This document shows, one piece after another, positions 34,814 through 44,171 of a DNA stretch of 58,846 nucleotides. The stretch is from Palsa-883 sp963847615 (GTDB lineage: Bacteria; Pseudomonadota; Alphaproteobacteria; Acetobacterales; Acetobacteraceae), in contig CAWKAN010000039.1 in assembly GCA_963847615.1 (NCBI GenBank), forward strand, positions 1-58,846. The letters are read 5' to 3'. The number at the start of each line of letters is the position of its first letter. The stretch's first letter is position 1. Under the pieces are notes generated by a model. The model was given only the letters and a program-made list of their open reading frames with translations, was not told the origin of the DNA and ran no database searches. The translations under genes were made by a program, and so were the position numbers.

Positions 34814-35770
34814 ATGAAGCAGACACTTGCGTTTAAGCTGCTGTTCGGGATGGCGCTGACGCTGGGGGCACTCACGGTCTCGGCGCACGCGCAGCAGACC
34901 CCGGCGGCGCAGAAATCCGTCGCCGAAGCCGGCGTGCGCACCTGCCTGACCTGTCACGGCGGCGACCCGAAGGTTCAGGCCATCCTGAACAGCCCGATGG
35001 CGATGATGGGCGATCCCCGCACGCCGTTCGCGCAGGGTGGCTGCCAGGGCTGTCACGGCGACAGCGCGGCGCATCTGGCCGGCAAGGCGCCGTATCCGGC
35101 CGTCGTGTTCGACGGGCCGCATGCCTCGCCGGTGAAGGTGCGCAATCAGGTTTGCCTGGATTGCCACCAGGCCGGCCTGCGCATGAACTGGCAGGGCAGC
35201 CAGATGGAACAGGCCGGCGTCGCCTGCACCGATTGCCACACGCCGCACGCGGCGAAGGACCCGATCCTGGTCAAGGCCACGCAGCCCGAGAAGTGCTTCA
35301 CCTGCCACAAGGACATTCGGGCCGACACCTACAAGTATTCGCATCACCCGATCCGCGAGGGCCTGGTGGTGTGCAGCGACTGCCACAACCCGCACGGCTC
35401 GCCGGGCGACACCAAGTCGCTGAAGGAATTCACCATCAACCAGACTTGCTACAACTGCCACGCCGACAAGCGCGGGCCGTTGCTGTGGGAACATCAGCCG
35501 GTGCGTGAGAACTGCCTGAACTGCCACAACCCGCACGGCTCGAACCAACCGCGCCTGCTGATCGAACCGTTGAATTTCCTCTGCTCGTCCTGCCACAGCG
35601 CGCAGTCCAACAACAGCGGCGGGGCGTTCGGCGGGCACGCATCGATCCCGTTCCGCGGGCCGGGCAGCGGCAACTTCAATTCGGCGCTGGCGAACCAGAG
35701 ACAGTGCCTGAACTGCCACTCGCAGGTCCATGGGTCGAACAGCCCAGCCGGCGCCTTCTTCTTCCGCTGA
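34814..35770 (+). CDS. mtrA: Decaheme cytochrome c, MtrA/DmsE/PioA family
   Basis: A 318-residue periplasmic cytochrome with a signal peptide (cleavage after AHA, about 26) and ten CxxCH sites (44, 77, 114, 138, 161, 187, 212, 234, 257, 298). The repeated CSDCHNPHG/CLNCHNPHG pattern and length match the MtrA/DmsE family; it lacks the long N-terminal extension of R. palustris PioA. Such proteins sit inside an MtrB/PioB barrel and carry electrons through the outer membrane. The barrel gene follows by 28 bases. The symbol is by family, not by proven substrate. Confidence 0.92.
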   Translation: MKQTLAFKLLFGMALTLGALTVSAHAQQTPAAQKSVAEAGVRTCLTCHGGDPKVQAILNSPMAMMGDPRTPFAQGGCQGCHGDSAAHLAGKAPYPAVVFDGPHASPVKVRNQVCLDCHQAGLRMNWQGSQMEQAGVACTDCHTPHAAKDPILVKATQPEKCFTCHKDIRADTYKYSHHPIREGLVVCSDCHNPHGSPGDTKSLKEFTINQTCYNCHADKRGPLLWEHQPVRENCLNCHNPHGSNQPRLLIEPLNFLCSSCHSAQSNNSGGAFGGHASIPFRGPGSGNFNSALANQRQCLNCHSQVHGSNSPAGAFFFR

Positions 35771-35798
35771 TGCGACGGCACGAACACGGGGGCTTGAC

Positions 35799-38277
35799 AT
35801 GATTACTCGTAACGCACTTGCGGCCGTCGCACTCGCCACGACCTGCCTGGTGCCCTTGGCGGCGTCCGCCCAGGACGCCACCCCATCGACCACGATCGCC
35901 GGCACGCCGTTCACCGGCGAGATCGGGGTCGGGGTGATGGGGGTGATGGGAACCAACGCCGACCAGGCCGGCCGCTACAACGGCCTGAACACCACCGGGA
36001 TCGACATCCTCGGCGACTTCGACCTGACCGGCCGCGCCCCGTGGAATTCCGGCGGGACCCGGTACTATGAACTCCAGGGCAACAACCTGGTGTTCCAGAC
36101 CGGCAACAATCTCGGCAGCGGCGTCGGCAGCGACAACAACTGGGCGTCCAGCACCAGCAACAGCCTGGCGAACGCCGGCTCGCTCGGGTTCAACGTCGGC
36201 GATCAGGGCACCTGGGAGGGCGGTGTCCACTTCAACTCGATTACCTACACCGGCAACGTCATCAACTCGCTCTATACCGTCAATGGCAGCCAGGGGTTCC
36301 TGAACCCCAACCTGGCGCCGTGGGGCGGCGCGACCGCCACCACCCCGGGCACCTTCATCTCCATCCCCCTCACCGGCCCCGTCCCCGCCGGCCAGACCAA
36401 CGCCACCATCGCCGCGCTGGCGGCGAAGGGCGCCATGCAGCCCGTCCAGGTCGGCACACGGCGTAACATCATCGGCGGCGACTTCAAGTACATCTACGGC
36501 GACTGGACCTTCAGCGGCGTCTATACCCACGAGCACAAGGAAGGCTCGCTGGAGGAGTCGTTCTACGAGCCCTATGGCGGGCAGGCGTTTGCCATGCCGG
36601 TCGATTACGACACCGACCGCTTCGATGTGACGGCCGCCTATGCCACCCGCCAGTACCAGGTGCAGGTGCAGAACACCTATTCGCACTTCACCGACAATAA
36701 TACCTTCGTCACTCTGCCCTTCCCGACCTCGAATACGACTACGAACTCGACAACTTATTACGACTAACACGGTCCCCTATCAGCGGTCGGCGGCCTATTC
36801 GACGCCGCCCAGCAACGAGGCCGACTACATCACGGTGCTGTTGGGAGCCAACGATCTTATACCGAAGACCCGTCTCAATCTGAACGCGCGCGTCGGCTTC
36901 GAAAAGCAGGACGATACATTCGCGCCGAACACCGCCGATCCCAACCCGCCTCGAGCGCCGGCGTCCTCCCCGGCCTCAGCGGCCTCAACGGCCAGTTGCA
37001 GGGAACGACCGCCAACTCCCTCAACGCCTTGGCTACGGTCTATCAGGTCAACGTCAGAGCGATTTCGAACCCGTTCGCCAATGCTGAGACCCGCGTCTAC
37101 TACGGCATCGACGGGCGCAGCGTCAGCGTGAACCAGTACAAGGTCAACGTCGGCGGTACCGGCGGCGCGGGCACCGACTCCAACGCGGCCGGCGTCGCCT
37201 TCGTCGTTCCGCAGGACTGGCTGAAGCAGAACGCCGGCGCCGAGTTCGGCTACCGCATCCTCCCCGCGTACAACACCAGGCTGACGGTCGGCTACCGGCT
37301 CGATGACGTCGATCGCAGCAACGCCCAGGTCGGGCATAGCTGGACCAACACCGGATCGGTCGCCGTGACGTCCGATCTGGGACCCCAGGTCAACGGCAAG
37401 CTCTCGTTCGACTATATCAGCCGCAGCGGCACTCTCAACTATCTCACGGCCGTGGGAGAATCTCGCTGGTTCCCCTAGCGGCCAGACCTACTCCGGTGCC
37501 TACTATCAGGCGCCCATGACGTCGGAGGTGGTCACGGCGAGGGCCGACTACTCGCCGACGAACAAACCTGTCCAGCGACGTCTACATCCAGTTCAAGAAC
37601 GAGAACTACACCTACGGGGACGTTTACCCTGTCGGTACCGCCACCCTACGACGGTTCCCCTGACGGGCGTCTGCGGGCGGCATCAAGCAGGATTACGCCC
37701 TGACCATCGGGCCGGACATCAACTGGCGGCCCAGGCCGAACGTGAACCTGCACTTGTTCTATACTTACGAACTGCTGTTCTTCAACAACCTCGGCAATGG
37801 CGCCTGCTCCACAGCCGCGACTGCCTCCACCGCCGCCTGCGCGGGGACCGCCGGTTACTTCTCGAACAAGGACACCACCGCCACCCATACCATCGGGATC
37901 AGCGGCGACTGGCAGGTCAACGACAAGCTGAAACTGCGGGCCGATTACACCTTCTCCTCGGTGCGGTGATGTTCACCCAGTTCAACGGCGTGTTCGTGTC
38001 CAATCCGACGCGGCGTCCTACCAGAACGTGAGCAACTATCCCGACATCAACTCGACGATGAACAGCGTCAACGTCCGACGCGACCTACCAGGTGGCGCCG
38101 AACATGGAGTTGATCGGCTGGGTTGGCTTCGCCAGCTACCACGACAACAACTGGTATGACACCGCCAACGCCATCCAGGGCGCCGGGACGGCCGCGATCT
38201 CGATCCTGACCCCGGGCTACAGCGCGCCGAACTACAACATCGTCACGGTCATGACCGGCGTCAGGTTCAAGCTCTAG
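35799..38277 (+). pseudogene. MtrB/PioB-family outer-membrane beta-barrel gene, many frameshifts
   Basis: About 826 codons of barrel-like sequence over several frames. A signal peptide (MITRNALAAVALATTCLVPL then AASAQ) and the first 320 residues are intact, with alternating strands (NIIGGDFKYIYGDWTFSGVY). After the stop at 36767 the match continues by steps: YQRSAAYSTPPSNEADYITV; GYRILPAYNTRLTVGYRLDD; FYTYELLFFNNLG; and GWVGFASYHDNNWYDTAN to the end GVRFKL. Shifts occur near 36765, 36955, 37480, 37563, 37645, 37675, 37965, 38010 and 38073, of both signs. It would enclose the decaheme protein. Either the assembly is poor here or the gene is decaying. Confidence 0.75.
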
Positions 38278-38297
38278 GCCGGCCTCGCGATCGGGCG

Positions 38298-38321
38298 CCA
38301 CCGTCGCCGCGGCGACGGTGG
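38298..38321 (+). terminator. GC-rich hairpin after the barrel gene
   Basis: CCACCGTCGCC and GGCGACGGTGG pair perfectly with a GC loop, 20 bases past the stop. It likely ends the decaheme/barrel operon. The rest of the gap to pobA (38322-38528) shows nothing else. Confidence 0.6.
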
Positions 38322-38528
38322 GGCCGCGGCGTTGCTGGCCCTCACCGATCCGCCGCCGCCACACCATCCGCCCCGGGCGCGATCACTGCCGCCCGCATCG
38401 GGCGGGGAGACGTTTGCGGCCCGGCCCGACCGATCCTTGTGCCGATACGGCGTGACCCGGCCATCCCGCGGCCGTGTGCCGCGAAGGATCGCCGCGTCGC
38501 GTCCAGCCAGTGCGCTCCGGGAACGCCG

Positions 38529-39710
38529 TTACCCCGGTAATTTCAGCCCGACGTAATTCTCCGCCAGGCTGGTCGCGGCCGCGACCGACGACGTCACATA
38601 GGCCAGCTCCGCGAGCTGCACCCGCCGCTCGAAGTCGCCATGTATCGCGAAGCGGTGCAGCATCGCGGTCATCCACCAGGAAAACCGCTGCACCTTCCAG
38701 ACGCGATCGAGGCACGTCGCCGAATAGCCATCGAGCAGCGCCGTCTCGCCGCGCCGGCAGAACGCCTCCAGCGCGCGCGCCAGCACGGCGACGTCGCCGG
38801 CCGCGAGGTTGAGGCCCTTCGCCCCGGTGGGCGGCACGATGTGCGCCGAATCGCCGGCCAGGAACAGCCTGCCGTGCTGCATCGGCTCCGCCACGAAGCT
38901 GCGCATCGGCGTGATGCCCTTCTGGGTGATGCGGCCTTCCCGCAACGTGAAGCCGCCCTCGCGGGAAAACCGTGTCTGCAGCTCGGCCCAGATGCGATCG
39001 TCCGACCAGGCGTCCAGGTCCTCGTCCGGCGCGCATTGCAGATACAGCCGGCTGACCGTGGGCGAGCGCAGCGAGGCCAGCGCGAAGCCGCGCTCGTGGG
39101 TGGCATAGACCAGCTCGGCCGATGACGGTGCCGCATCGGCCAGGATGCCGAGCCAGCCGAACGGATAGTCCCGCTCGAACACGTGCAGGTGCGCCTCGAT
39201 CGCCGTGCGGCTGATGCCGTGGAACCCGTCGCAGCCGGCGATGACGTCGCAGGAAAGCGTGTGCTCGGCGCCGGCCTGGCGATAGCGGATGCGCGGCCGG
39301 TCCGTTTCGATGTCGTGCAGGCTGGCGCCCTCGGCCTCGAACAGGATCGTTCCGCCGGCGGCGAGCCGCGCGGCGATCAGGTCGCGCACCAGAAGGTGCT
39401 GGCTGTAGACCGTCACGTGCTTGCCGGTCAGCGCGCGGAAGTCGATGCGGTGATCGCGCGCGCCGAAGCGCAGGATGATGCCCGCGTGCGGCAGGCCGTC
39501 GGCCTGCATGGGCGCGCCGACGCCGGCCTCGGTCAGCAACTGCGCGACGACGTGTTCCAGCACGCCGGCGCGGATGCGGTGCTCCACGTGGTCGCGCGAG
39601 CGGGCTTCGAGGACGACGGACTCGATGCCGCGCAGGTGCAGCAGGTGCGACAGCAGCAGTCCGGCGGGACCCGCCCCGACGATGCCGACCTGGGTGCGGG
39701 TGGCGGTCAT
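38529..39710 (-). CDS. pobA: 4-hydroxybenzoate 3-monooxygenase
   Basis: A 393-residue FAD/NADPH aromatic hydroxylase that converts 4-hydroxybenzoate to protocatechuate. Visible are the Rossmann GIVGAGPAGLLLSHLLHLRG, the class-typical EHRIRAGVLE, CDVIAGCDGFHGISR, and the flavin motif LFLAGDSAHIVPPTGAKGLN. Length matches the family. It is the last gene of the minus-strand run of acyl-CoA and Liv genes, and a large hairpin separates it from them. Confidence 0.94.
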   Translation of the reverse strand: MTATRTQVGIVGAGPAGLLLSHLLHLRGIESVVLEARSRDHVEHRIRAGVLEHVVAQLLTEAGVGAPMQADGLPHAGIILRFGARDHRIDFRALTGKHVTVYSQHLLVRDLIAARLAAGGTILFEAEGASLHDIETDRPRIRYRQAGAEHTLSCDVIAGCDGFHGISRTAIEAHLHVFERDYPFGWLGILADAAPSSAELVYATHERGFALASLRSPTVSRLYLQCAPDEDLDAWSDDRIWAELQTRFSREGGFTLREGRITQKGITPMRSFVAEPMQHGRLFLAGDSAHIVPPTGAKGLNLAAGDVAVLARALEAFCRRGETALLDGYSATCLDRVWKVQRFSWWMTAMLHRFAIHGDFERRVQLAELAYVTSSVAAATSLAENYVGLKLPG

Positions 39711-39750
39711 GCGGGGCGTATTCGGGGAGGCGGCGGCTTGCGGCACGCTT

Positions 39751-39864
39751 CTCCCCCTCCCCTTGAGGGAGGGGGATGGGGGGAGGGGTCGGTGCCAGGG
39801 TCGCACCGAAGGTTGGTGCCGCCAGACCCCTCCCCCCAACCCCCTCCCTCAAGGGGAGGGGGAG
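39751..39864. repeat. Large hairpin repeat between pobA and acyl-CoA dehydrogenase genes
   Basis: CTCCCCCTCCCCTTGAGGGA... at 39751-39790 pairs with its complement at 39825-39864 over about 40 bases. The two arms also contain internal palindromes. It resembles a dispersed repeat common in GC-rich alphaproteobacteria and could attenuate transcription into pobA. Confidence 0.8.
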
Positions 39865-39924
39865 TCATTTCCGGGGCCGGACTTCGCTTTCGAAGCCGAC
39901 CGAACGATTCGCCGGGAGTAACCG

Positions 39925-41718
39925 TCATGCCGCGAACAACACGTCGTCCGGCGCCAGCACGCTGCTGGCACCGTGCATCGCCGCGTGCGCCAGGCCGTGC
40001 GCCTGCGGCAGCACGTGATCGGCGTAGCACCGCGCGGTGGCCAGCTTGGCGCGGTAGAAGCCGGCATCGAGGTTGTCGCCCGCCGCCAGCCGCGCCTGCG
40101 CGACCTGCGCCGCACGGCCCATCTGCCAGCCGCCGGCGACCACGCCGAACAGTTTCAGGAACGGCACGGCCCCCGCCGCCACCACGCGCGGGTCGGCGGC
40201 CGAGGTGTCCACCACCCACGCAACCGCACGTTCCAGCAGCGTAACCGCCTCGGCCAGCGCGGCGCGGATCGGCGCGAGATCCGCCGCGTCCAGCCCGGCC
40301 ACCGTCGCGCGCATCTCGGCGATCGCGACGCGCGCCGCCGCCCCGCCATCGCGCGCGATCTTGCGCCCGACCAGGTCGTTCGCCTGGATGCCCGTGGTGC
40401 CCTCGTAGATCGTCAGGATGCGGGCATCCCGGGCGTATTGCGCGGCGCCGGTTTCCTCGACGAAGCCCATGCCGCCGTGCACCTGGATGCCGGTGGACGT
40501 GATGCCGAGCGCCGTCTCGGTGCTCCAGCCCTTCACCACCGGGATCAGCAGGTCGGCCATCGCCTGGGCCCGGGCACGCGCCGGGGCGTCCGGATGGCGC
40601 TGCCCGACATCCATCGCCGCGGCGGCGACATAGGCCAGCGCGCGCATCGCCTCGGTCTCCGCCTTCATCGACAGCAGCATGCGGCGCACGTCGGGATGGC
40701 GCAGGATCGGCACGCGCGGCCCGCCGCGCACGCCGGTCTCGGTGCCCTGCACCCGGGTCCGCGCATAGTCCAGCGCGTGCTGATACGCGCGCTCGCTGAT
40801 CGCCACGCCCTGCAGCCCGACGCCGAAGCGTTCCTGGTTCATCATGATGAACATGTATTCCAGGCCGCGATTGGCCTCGCCGAGCAGATACCCGACCGCG
40901 CCGTCGCCATCGCCATAGGCCATCACCGCGGTCGGGCTGGCATGGATGCCCAGCTTGTGCTCCAGCGACACGCAGCGCACGTCGTTGCGCGCGCCGAGCG
41001 AGCCGTCCGGGTTGACCAGGAATTTCGGCACCAGGAACAGCGAGATGCCCTTCACCCCTTCCGGCGCGTCGGGCAGTCGGGCCAGCACCAGGTGGATGAT
41101 GTTGTCGGTGAAGTCGTGCTCGCCGTAGGTGATGAAGATCTTCTGCCCGAACAGCCGGAAGTGCTCGCCGTCGGGCACCGCGCGGGTGCGCACCGCCGCC
41201 AGGTCCGAGCCCGCCTGCGACTCGGTCAGGTTCATCGTTCCGGTCCAGCTCCCATCGATCAGCCGGCCCAGGTACAGCGCCTTCTGCGCCGGCGAGCCGG
41301 TGAACGACAGCGCCTCGATCGCGCCCACGCTGAGCAGCGGGCAGAGCGCGAAGCCCATGTTGGCGGCGTTCCACATCTCCTGCACCGCGGCCGAGACGAT
41401 CGCCGGCAGCCCCTGTCCGCCATGGGCGGGATCGCCGGTCAGCGCGCTCCAGCCGCTGGCGGCGAACTGGCGGTAGGCGTCGCGGAAGCCGCCCGGCGTG
41501 CGCACCGCGTCGCCCGCCAGCCGGCTGCCTTCGGTGTCGCCGACGCGGTTCAGCGGGGCCAGCACGTCGCGGGCGAATTTGCCCGCCTGGTCGAGGATCG
41601 CGTCCACCAGCTCGCGCCCGACCTGTTCGCAGCCGGGTAGGGCGGTGATCCGCTCCAGCCCGATCAGCTCGTGCAGCACGAAGCGCATGTCGGCCAGCGG
41701 CGGCGTGTAGTCGCTCAT
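39925..41718 (-). CDS. Acyl-CoA dehydrogenase, 597-residue DmdC-like type
   Basis: A flavoenzyme that introduces an alpha-beta double bond in an acyl-CoA. It has the extra N- and C-terminal segments of the long FadE/DmdC-type family. Seen: GTMNLTESQAGSDLAAV (FAD/substrate loop), KIFITYGEHD, MMNQERFGVGLQGV, GIQVHGGMGFVEET and the region of the catalytic Glu in ILTIYEGTTGIQANDLVGRK. It lies 10 bases after the acyl-CoA synthetase. Its substrate is probably the CoA ester made by that enzyme. Confidence 0.92.
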   Translation of the reverse strand: MSDYTPPLADMRFVLHELIGLERITALPGCEQVGRELVDAILDQAGKFARDVLAPLNRVGDTEGSRLAGDAVRTPGGFRDAYRQFAASGWSALTGDPAHGGQGLPAIVSAAVQEMWNAANMGFALCPLLSVGAIEALSFTGSPAQKALYLGRLIDGSWTGTMNLTESQAGSDLAAVRTRAVPDGEHFRLFGQKIFITYGEHDFTDNIIHLVLARLPDAPEGVKGISLFLVPKFLVNPDGSLGARNDVRCVSLEHKLGIHASPTAVMAYGDGDGAVGYLLGEANRGLEYMFIMMNQERFGVGLQGVAISERAYQHALDYARTRVQGTETGVRGGPRVPILRHPDVRRMLLSMKAETEAMRALAYVAAAAMDVGQRHPDAPARARAQAMADLLIPVVKGWSTETALGITSTGIQVHGGMGFVEETGAAQYARDARILTIYEGTTGIQANDLVGRKIARDGGAAARVAIAEMRATVAGLDAADLAPIRAALAEAVTLLERAVAWVVDTSAADPRVVAAGAVPFLKLFGVVAGGWQMGRAAQVAQARLAAGDNLDAGFYRAKLATARCYADHVLPQAHGLAHAAMHGASSVLAPDDVLFAA

Positions 41719-41728
41719 GGGCGGAACC

Positions 41729-43369
41729 CTACTGGATGGCGCTGGCGGATTTCGCGATGTCGCGCAGCACGAATTTCTGGATCTTGCCGGTCGAGGTCTT
41801 CGGCAGCTCGCGGAACACGAAGCTCTTGGGCACCTTGAACCGCGCCAGGTGCGCGCGGCAGAACGCCAGCAGTTCCTCGGCGGTGACCGCCGCGCCCTGT
41901 TTCAGCTCGACGAAGGCGCAGGGCACCTCGCCCCATTTCGCGTCCGGCTGCGCCACCACGGCGGCGCTCAGCACCGCGGGGTGGCGGTACAGCGCCTCCT
42001 CGACCTCGATCGAGGAGATGTTCTCCCCGCCGGAGATGATGATGTCCTTGGAACGGTCACGGATCTTTACGTAGCCGTCCGGCTGCATCACCGCGAGGTC
42101 GCCGGTATGGAACCAGCCACCGGCGAAGGCCTTCTCGGTGGAAGCCGGGTTCCGCAGATAGCCCTTCATGGTGATGTTGCCGCGGAACATGATCTCGCCC
42201 ATCGCCGCGCCGTCCCACGGCACCGGCTGCATCGTTGCGGGATCCAGCACCGTCATCGCCTCCTGCAACGGCGTGCGCACGCCCTGGCGGCCGTTGCGTT
42301 CGGCCCGGTTCTGCAACGCCATCGCGGTCCAGTCATCGTGCTTGGCGCACACGGCGGCCGGCCCGTAGGTCTCGGTCAGCCCGTAGACATGGGTCAGTTC
42401 GATGCCGATCCGCTCGGCGCCCTCGATGATCGCGGCGGGCGGCGCGGCGCCGGCCACCTGGCCGAGCACGGTGTGGTGGATGCCCTGGCGCAGTGTCTCC
42501 GGCGCGTTGATCAGCGTTGCGTAGACGATCGGCGCACCGCACATGTGGCTGACCTTGTTGGCGCGGATCGCGTCGAACATCGCCTTGGCCTCGACGCGGC
42601 GCAGGCAAACGTTGGTGCCGGCCCGCTCGGCGATCGACCAGGGGAAGCACCAGCCGTTGCAATGGAACATCGGCAGCGTCCAGAGATACACCGGGTGCGA
42701 CTTCATGTCCCAGTTCAGCACGTTGCTGATCGCATTCAGGTGCGCGCCGCGATGGTGGTAGACCACGCCCTTCGGATCGCCGGTGGTGCCCGAGGTGTAG
42801 TTCAGCGAGATCGCGTCCCATTCGTCCGGCGGGTTGGCCCAGGCGAAGTCGCGATCGCCCTCGGCCAGGAACGCCTCATAGGTGATCTCGCCGACGCGCT
42901 TGCCCTCGGGAAACGCCGGGTCGTCGATGTCGATCACCAGCGGGCGCTCGTCGAGCAGCGCCAGCGCCTGCTCCACCGTCGGCGCGAACTCGCCGTCGGT
43001 GATCAGCGCGCGGGCGCCGCCATGGCGCAGCATGAAGGCGATCGTTTCGGCGTCCAGTCGCGTGTTCAGCGCGTTCAGCACGGCGCCGGCCATCGGCACG
43101 GCGAAATGCGCCTCGTAGAGCGCCGGGATGTTGGGCGCCATCACCGCCACCGTGTCGTTGCGCCCGATCCCCCGCCGGGTCAGCGCCGAGGCCAGCCGGC
43201 GGCAGCGCGCATAGGTCTCCGCCCAGGTGAAGCGCTGCGTCCCGTGCACCACGGCGGGCCGGGTCGGATAGACATAGGCGGCGCGCTCGATGAACGTCAG
43301 CGGCGTCAGCGGCGCGTAGTTGGCCTGGTTTCGGTCGAGTCCGGTCAGGTAGGCGGGATTGCCGGTCAT
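41729..43369 (-). CDS. Acyl-CoA synthetase (AMP-binding)
   Basis: A 546-residue ANL enzyme that activates a carboxylic acid to its CoA thioester via an adenylate. Motifs: YTSGTTGDPKGV P-loop, HVYGLTETYGPA, WFHTGDLAV, the hinge RSKDIIISGGENISS, and the catalytic Lys in TSTGKIQK. It is close in layout to DmdB and medium-chain ligases. Placed between livF and the acyl-CoA dehydrogenase, it should act on the acid imported by the Liv system. Confidence 0.92.
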   Translation of the reverse strand: MTGNPAYLTGLDRNQANYAPLTPLTFIERAAYVYPTRPAVVHGTQRFTWAETYARCRRLASALTRRGIGRNDTVAVMAPNIPALYEAHFAVPMAGAVLNALNTRLDAETIAFMLRHGGARALITDGEFAPTVEQALALLDERPLVIDIDDPAFPEGKRVGEITYEAFLAEGDRDFAWANPPDEWDAISLNYTSGTTGDPKGVVYHHRGAHLNAISNVLNWDMKSHPVYLWTLPMFHCNGWCFPWSIAERAGTNVCLRRVEAKAMFDAIRANKVSHMCGAPIVYATLINAPETLRQGIHHTVLGQVAGAAPPAAIIEGAERIGIELTHVYGLTETYGPAAVCAKHDDWTAMALQNRAERNGRQGVRTPLQEAMTVLDPATMQPVPWDGAAMGEIMFRGNITMKGYLRNPASTEKAFAGGWFHTGDLAVMQPDGYVKIRDRSKDIIISGGENISSIEVEEALYRHPAVLSAAVVAQPDAKWGEVPCAFVELKQGAAVTAEELLAFCRAHLARFKVPKSFVFRELPKTSTGKIQKFVLRDIAKSASAIQ

Positions 43370-43418
43370 GCACGCATCCTCCCCGTGCGGTGGGATACGA
43401 TCCGCCGCACCCCTTCCG

Positions 43419-44171
43419 CTAGATCTCCGATCCTAGCCCAAAATACGCCCGGCGCAGCGCATCATCCGCGTGCAGCGCCGCGACCGAGCCCTGGAAGCCG
43501 ATCCGTCCGCCCTCCAGGGTGAACACCCGGTCGGCAAGGTCCAGGAACGCCACATTCTGCTCGGCGATCAACAGCGACAAGCCATCGGTCGTCCCATTGG
43601 CCCCATCATGGCTCCGATCGGCGCGGAACCGGCGCAGCACCGCGATCACCTGTTCGACGAACAGCGGCGACAGGCCGGCGGAGGGCTCGTCCATCACCAG
43701 CAGGCGCGGCGTGGCCGCCAGCGCCTTGGCGATGCCCAGCATCTTGCGCTGCCCGCCGGACAGGCTGCCGGCCAGCGCCCGCTTGCGCTCGGCCAGGTCG
43801 GGGAACACGCCGTACAGCTCCGCCATCCGCGCGCGCAACGCGTCCCTGGTGGCGAACTGGCCGCCGATGCGGATGTTCTCCTCGATGGTCAGGCCGGGGA
43901 ACACGCCGAGCTCCGACATGTAGGCGATGCCGCGGCGCACCCGGTGGTCGGTGCGCAGCCGCGTGATGTCCTCCGCGCCCAGCACCACCTGGCCCTGCCA
44001 GGCCGGCATCAGCCCGAGCAGCACCTTCAGCAGCGTCGTCTTGCCGGCGCCGTTGGGCCCCAGCAGCACCACCGTCTCCTGCGCCGCGACGTCGAGATCG
44101 ACGCCCCACAGCACCTGCACCTTGCCGTAGCCGGAGGTCAGCCCGGCCGCGTGCAACAGCGTCTCAGCCAT
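43419..44171 (-). CDS. livF: Branched-chain amino acid-type ABC transporter ATP-binding protein
   Basis: A 250-residue ATPase: Walker A GPNGAGKTT, signature LSGGQRKML, Walker B RLLVMDEPSAGLSP, and the family GIAYMSELGVFPGLTIEENI. It energises import together with LivG. Its start overlaps the livG end by eight bases. Confidence 0.93.
   Translation of the reverse strand: MAETLLHAAGLTSGYGKVQVLWGVDLDVAAQETVVLLGPNGAGKTTLLKVLLGLMPAWQGQVVLGAEDITRLRTDHRVRRGIAYMSELGVFPGLTIEENIRIGGQFATRDALRARMAELYGVFPDLAERKRALAGSLSGGQRKMLGIAKALAATPRLLVMDEPSAGLSPLFVEQVIAVLRRFRADRSHDGANGTTDGLSLLIAEQNVAFLDLADRVFTLEGGRIGFQGSVAALHADDALRRAYFGLGSEI

Noticed and set aside
38278..38528. A PioC-type HiPIP or MtrC gene downstream of the barrel.
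   Set aside because: Only a hairpin and GC-rich sequence are present; no Cys pattern seen in any frame.
41717..43522. A 601-residue plus-strand frame opposite the acyl-CoA synthetase, and like frames opposite the Liv genes and the TRAP permease.
   Set aside because: The minus-strand proteins match known families end to end; these are GC-rich shadows.
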